Shown here one piece after another: positions 62,670 through 64,000 of a stretch of 64,000 bases of DNA; the stretch's first letter is position 1, and every line of letters starts with the position of its first letter. Source of the DNA: Ifrita kowaldi. Its lineage: Eukaryota > Chordata > Aves > Passeriformes > Cinclosomatidae. The notes under the pieces were generated by a model, which was not told where the DNA came from, ran no database searches, and saw only the letters and a program-made list of their open reading frames with translations. The translations under genes were made by a program, and so were the position numbers. The stretch spans positions 62,001 through 126,000 of the forward strand of contig VZRS01009720.1 of NCBI GenBank assembly GCA_013398055.1. Reading direction: 5' to 3'.

Positions 62670-63875
62670 CTGCAAAAGGAAAAGCAAAGGAACACTATTG
62701 TAACAACTGCTACATCCAAAGAGTACAATTTTGGTTCACTGTCAAGCTCAAATTACAGAACTTTCAAGTCCAAAAATGTGCAACTTCCGAATTTTCTGCA
62801 GAATTGTTAGTAGAAAACTATTAAAGAGATCTACTGAAGGAAAAAACCCCGAACAACCCCAAACCCAACATCCACGTGCCAATCCTCTTCTTCCCTCCCT
62901 CTCACTGCCTAGTATTCTAGTAGCTGCAACTAATGAAAGTGTAGATTTAGTTTCCCAATGATGCATTACCAGAAATTCTCGGTACAACTCACAAACAGTG
63001 GTACAAATATGGCAGCAATAAACAGAAAAATCTCCACATATACAACAGGAAAACCATAGCAAATTCCTTCAGGGAAAATGAAGGTGTGGCAACAGTTCTT
63101 TCAGCAGTCAGAAAAAAAAAAAAAAGGAGAAAACTGGGAATTCATAGAGGAAGTCAAGGACTCTGGGAAGAATGGATAAGGCATATTTAACTTGCTATGT
63201 GAAATAATTATGTCTTATTTACTGTGTTTCAAGCTGTGGCCCTTTAAAAACACATTTAAATGAAAATATTTTAGTTACGTCACAGATTGTACTGGGATGT
63301 AACAGTAAAAAAGGAAAAAAGGAAAGAGGAAATCCACAAAGGAATTGCTTCATCTTTCGTGAAATATCTTATGCCACACACCAATAAGCTATATACATGA
63401 AGACTAATAAAATAAATTAAAAATTATTTTAGGTTTTAGCTCTAATTAGAACTCTGAATCTATTCCACTATCTAAAATAGATGATCTCAAGTAGAGCAGT
63501 ATTCATACACCTGGATGCTGATTAGGGCATCTTCCCCTCAGACCACTGAAAAGATATATAAAAAAATACAGTATTTTAAATTGATCTCAAGCATGTCTTT
63601 CTCTTATTATTGCTGTGAGGTTTTCAAAGTACCAGAATGTCTGAAAGCAGTCCCTACTTTACAACATTTTAGTATTTATTAAACTAATATACCCCCCTGT
63701 ATTAATGAACAAACTGAAGGAGCTTTTCCTCTCAGCACACTCACTTCATCACTGTTCCATCTGTTCGACACCACTGGGCGTAGGCGTTTGACACACACCA
63801 CTTCTCTCATGTCCTCATAGGATGGATCATTTGGCACCATGTCATAATATGGCAACTGATACTCTTCAACAATAC
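62544..63875 (-). CDS. BMPR1A: BMP receptor type 1A (BMPR1A), last two coding exons, partial
   Basis: Exons 63745-63875 and 62544-62669 (minus strand) encode the last 84 or so residues of a type I TGF-beta-superfamily receptor kinase. The first reads GIVEEYQLPYYDMVPNDPSY and continues through MREVVCVKRLRP to NRWNSDE. The second starts CLRAILKLMSECWAHNPASR, includes the subdomain XI arginine, and ends KMVESQDVKI. The VKRLRP and VESQDVKI signatures fit BMPR1A (ALK3) rather than BMPR1B. The protein is a membrane serine/threonine kinase that binds BMP2/4 with a type II receptor and phosphorylates SMAD1/5/9. The ligand-binding, membrane and GS regions and the catalytic loop lie beyond the right edge. 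It converges with MMRN2, as in human. Confidence 0.95.
62670..63744 (-). other. BMPR1A: BMPR1A last intron
   Basis: This is a phase-0 intron of 1075 bases, AT-rich, with no other feature seen. Confidence 0.8.
63745..63875 (-). CDS. BMPR1A: BMPR1A penultimate coding exon
   Basis: This 131-base exon encodes kinase C-lobe residues up to NRWNSDE. The acceptor is CTCCAG (splitting a Gly codon) and the donor GTGAGT, with a phase-0 end. Confidence 0.94.
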
Positions 63876-64000
63876 CTGGAGATAATTGTGAAAGATTAAG
63901 AACAATTAAAAAAAATAGATCTATATATCTACTCTTGGATTTCCTTAGCCAGGAACAAAAATTAACTCTGTGCCAAGTTAAGCTCACCCCACTGTTTTAC
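63876..64000 (-). other. BMPR1A: BMPR1A intron, cut by window edge
   Basis: This is the end of the intron upstream of the penultimate coding exon. The remaining exons are outside the window. Confidence 0.85.

Noticed and set aside
62544..63875. Alternative identity of the kinase exons as BMPR1B
   Set aside because: VCVKRLRP and the VESQDVKI end fit BMPR1A; as recalled, BMPR1B has VCIKKLRP and SESQDIKL.
1..64000. CRISPR arrays, operons, tRNA or rRNA genes, endogenous retroviral genes, or a new multi-gene system
   Set aside because: None was seen; the window is ordinary vertebrate genic and intergenic DNA with four known gene families.

Overview
The window is vertebrate nuclear DNA, most likely from a bird. 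Genes are split into small exons with GT/AG introns, most of the sequence is non-coding, and there are two fragments of CR1-type LINEs. One of them (about 46190-46738) ends in the repeated ATTCTATGAT terminus typical of avian CR1. I cannot tell the species; no mitochondrial, bacterial or viral gene is visible.

Four protein-coding genes can be supported by translating exons and checking splice phase. From left to right they are ADIRF (minus strand, 3 exons, complete, 76 aa), SNCG or gamma-synuclein (minus, 5 coding exons, complete, 132 aa), MMRN2 or multimerin-2 (plus, 7 exons, complete, 1012 aa), and the last two coding exons of BMPR1A (minus, cut by the right edge). This is the same gene order and relative orientation as the human 10q23.2 block BMPR1A-MMRN2-SNCG-ADIRF. 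It is therefore not the related SNCA-MMRN1 region, and the sequences agree: the synuclein N-terminus is gamma-like, and the receptor C-terminus is BMPR1A-like rather than BMPR1B-like.

Layout: 1-2150 is downstream of ADIRF and holds only a small CpG-rich patch. ADIRF occupies 2164-5388 and is followed by about 7 kb of intergenic DNA. SNCG spans 12353-27212 with a 7.2-kb intron 3 and a 5-kb intron 1. Its start codon lies head-to-head with that of MMRN2, 7.9 kb away. MMRN2 spans 35132-54165, with a 9.7-kb first intron and one very large exon 6 encoding the coiled-coil rod. MMRN2 and BMPR1A converge tail-to-tail, and the AT-rich stretch between them probably includes a long BMPR1A 3' UTR.

The genes do not form an operon or a single pathway. 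ADIRF and SNCG are small amphipathic-helix proteins, MMRN2 is a secreted endothelial matrix glycoprotein, and BMPR1A is a BMP receptor kinase. I found no new multi-gene system. The observations most worth checking are the shared 11-residue periodicity of neighbouring ADIRF and SNCG, a possible short MMRN2 isoform made by intronic polyadenylation, and an RGD tripeptide in the MMRN2 rod.
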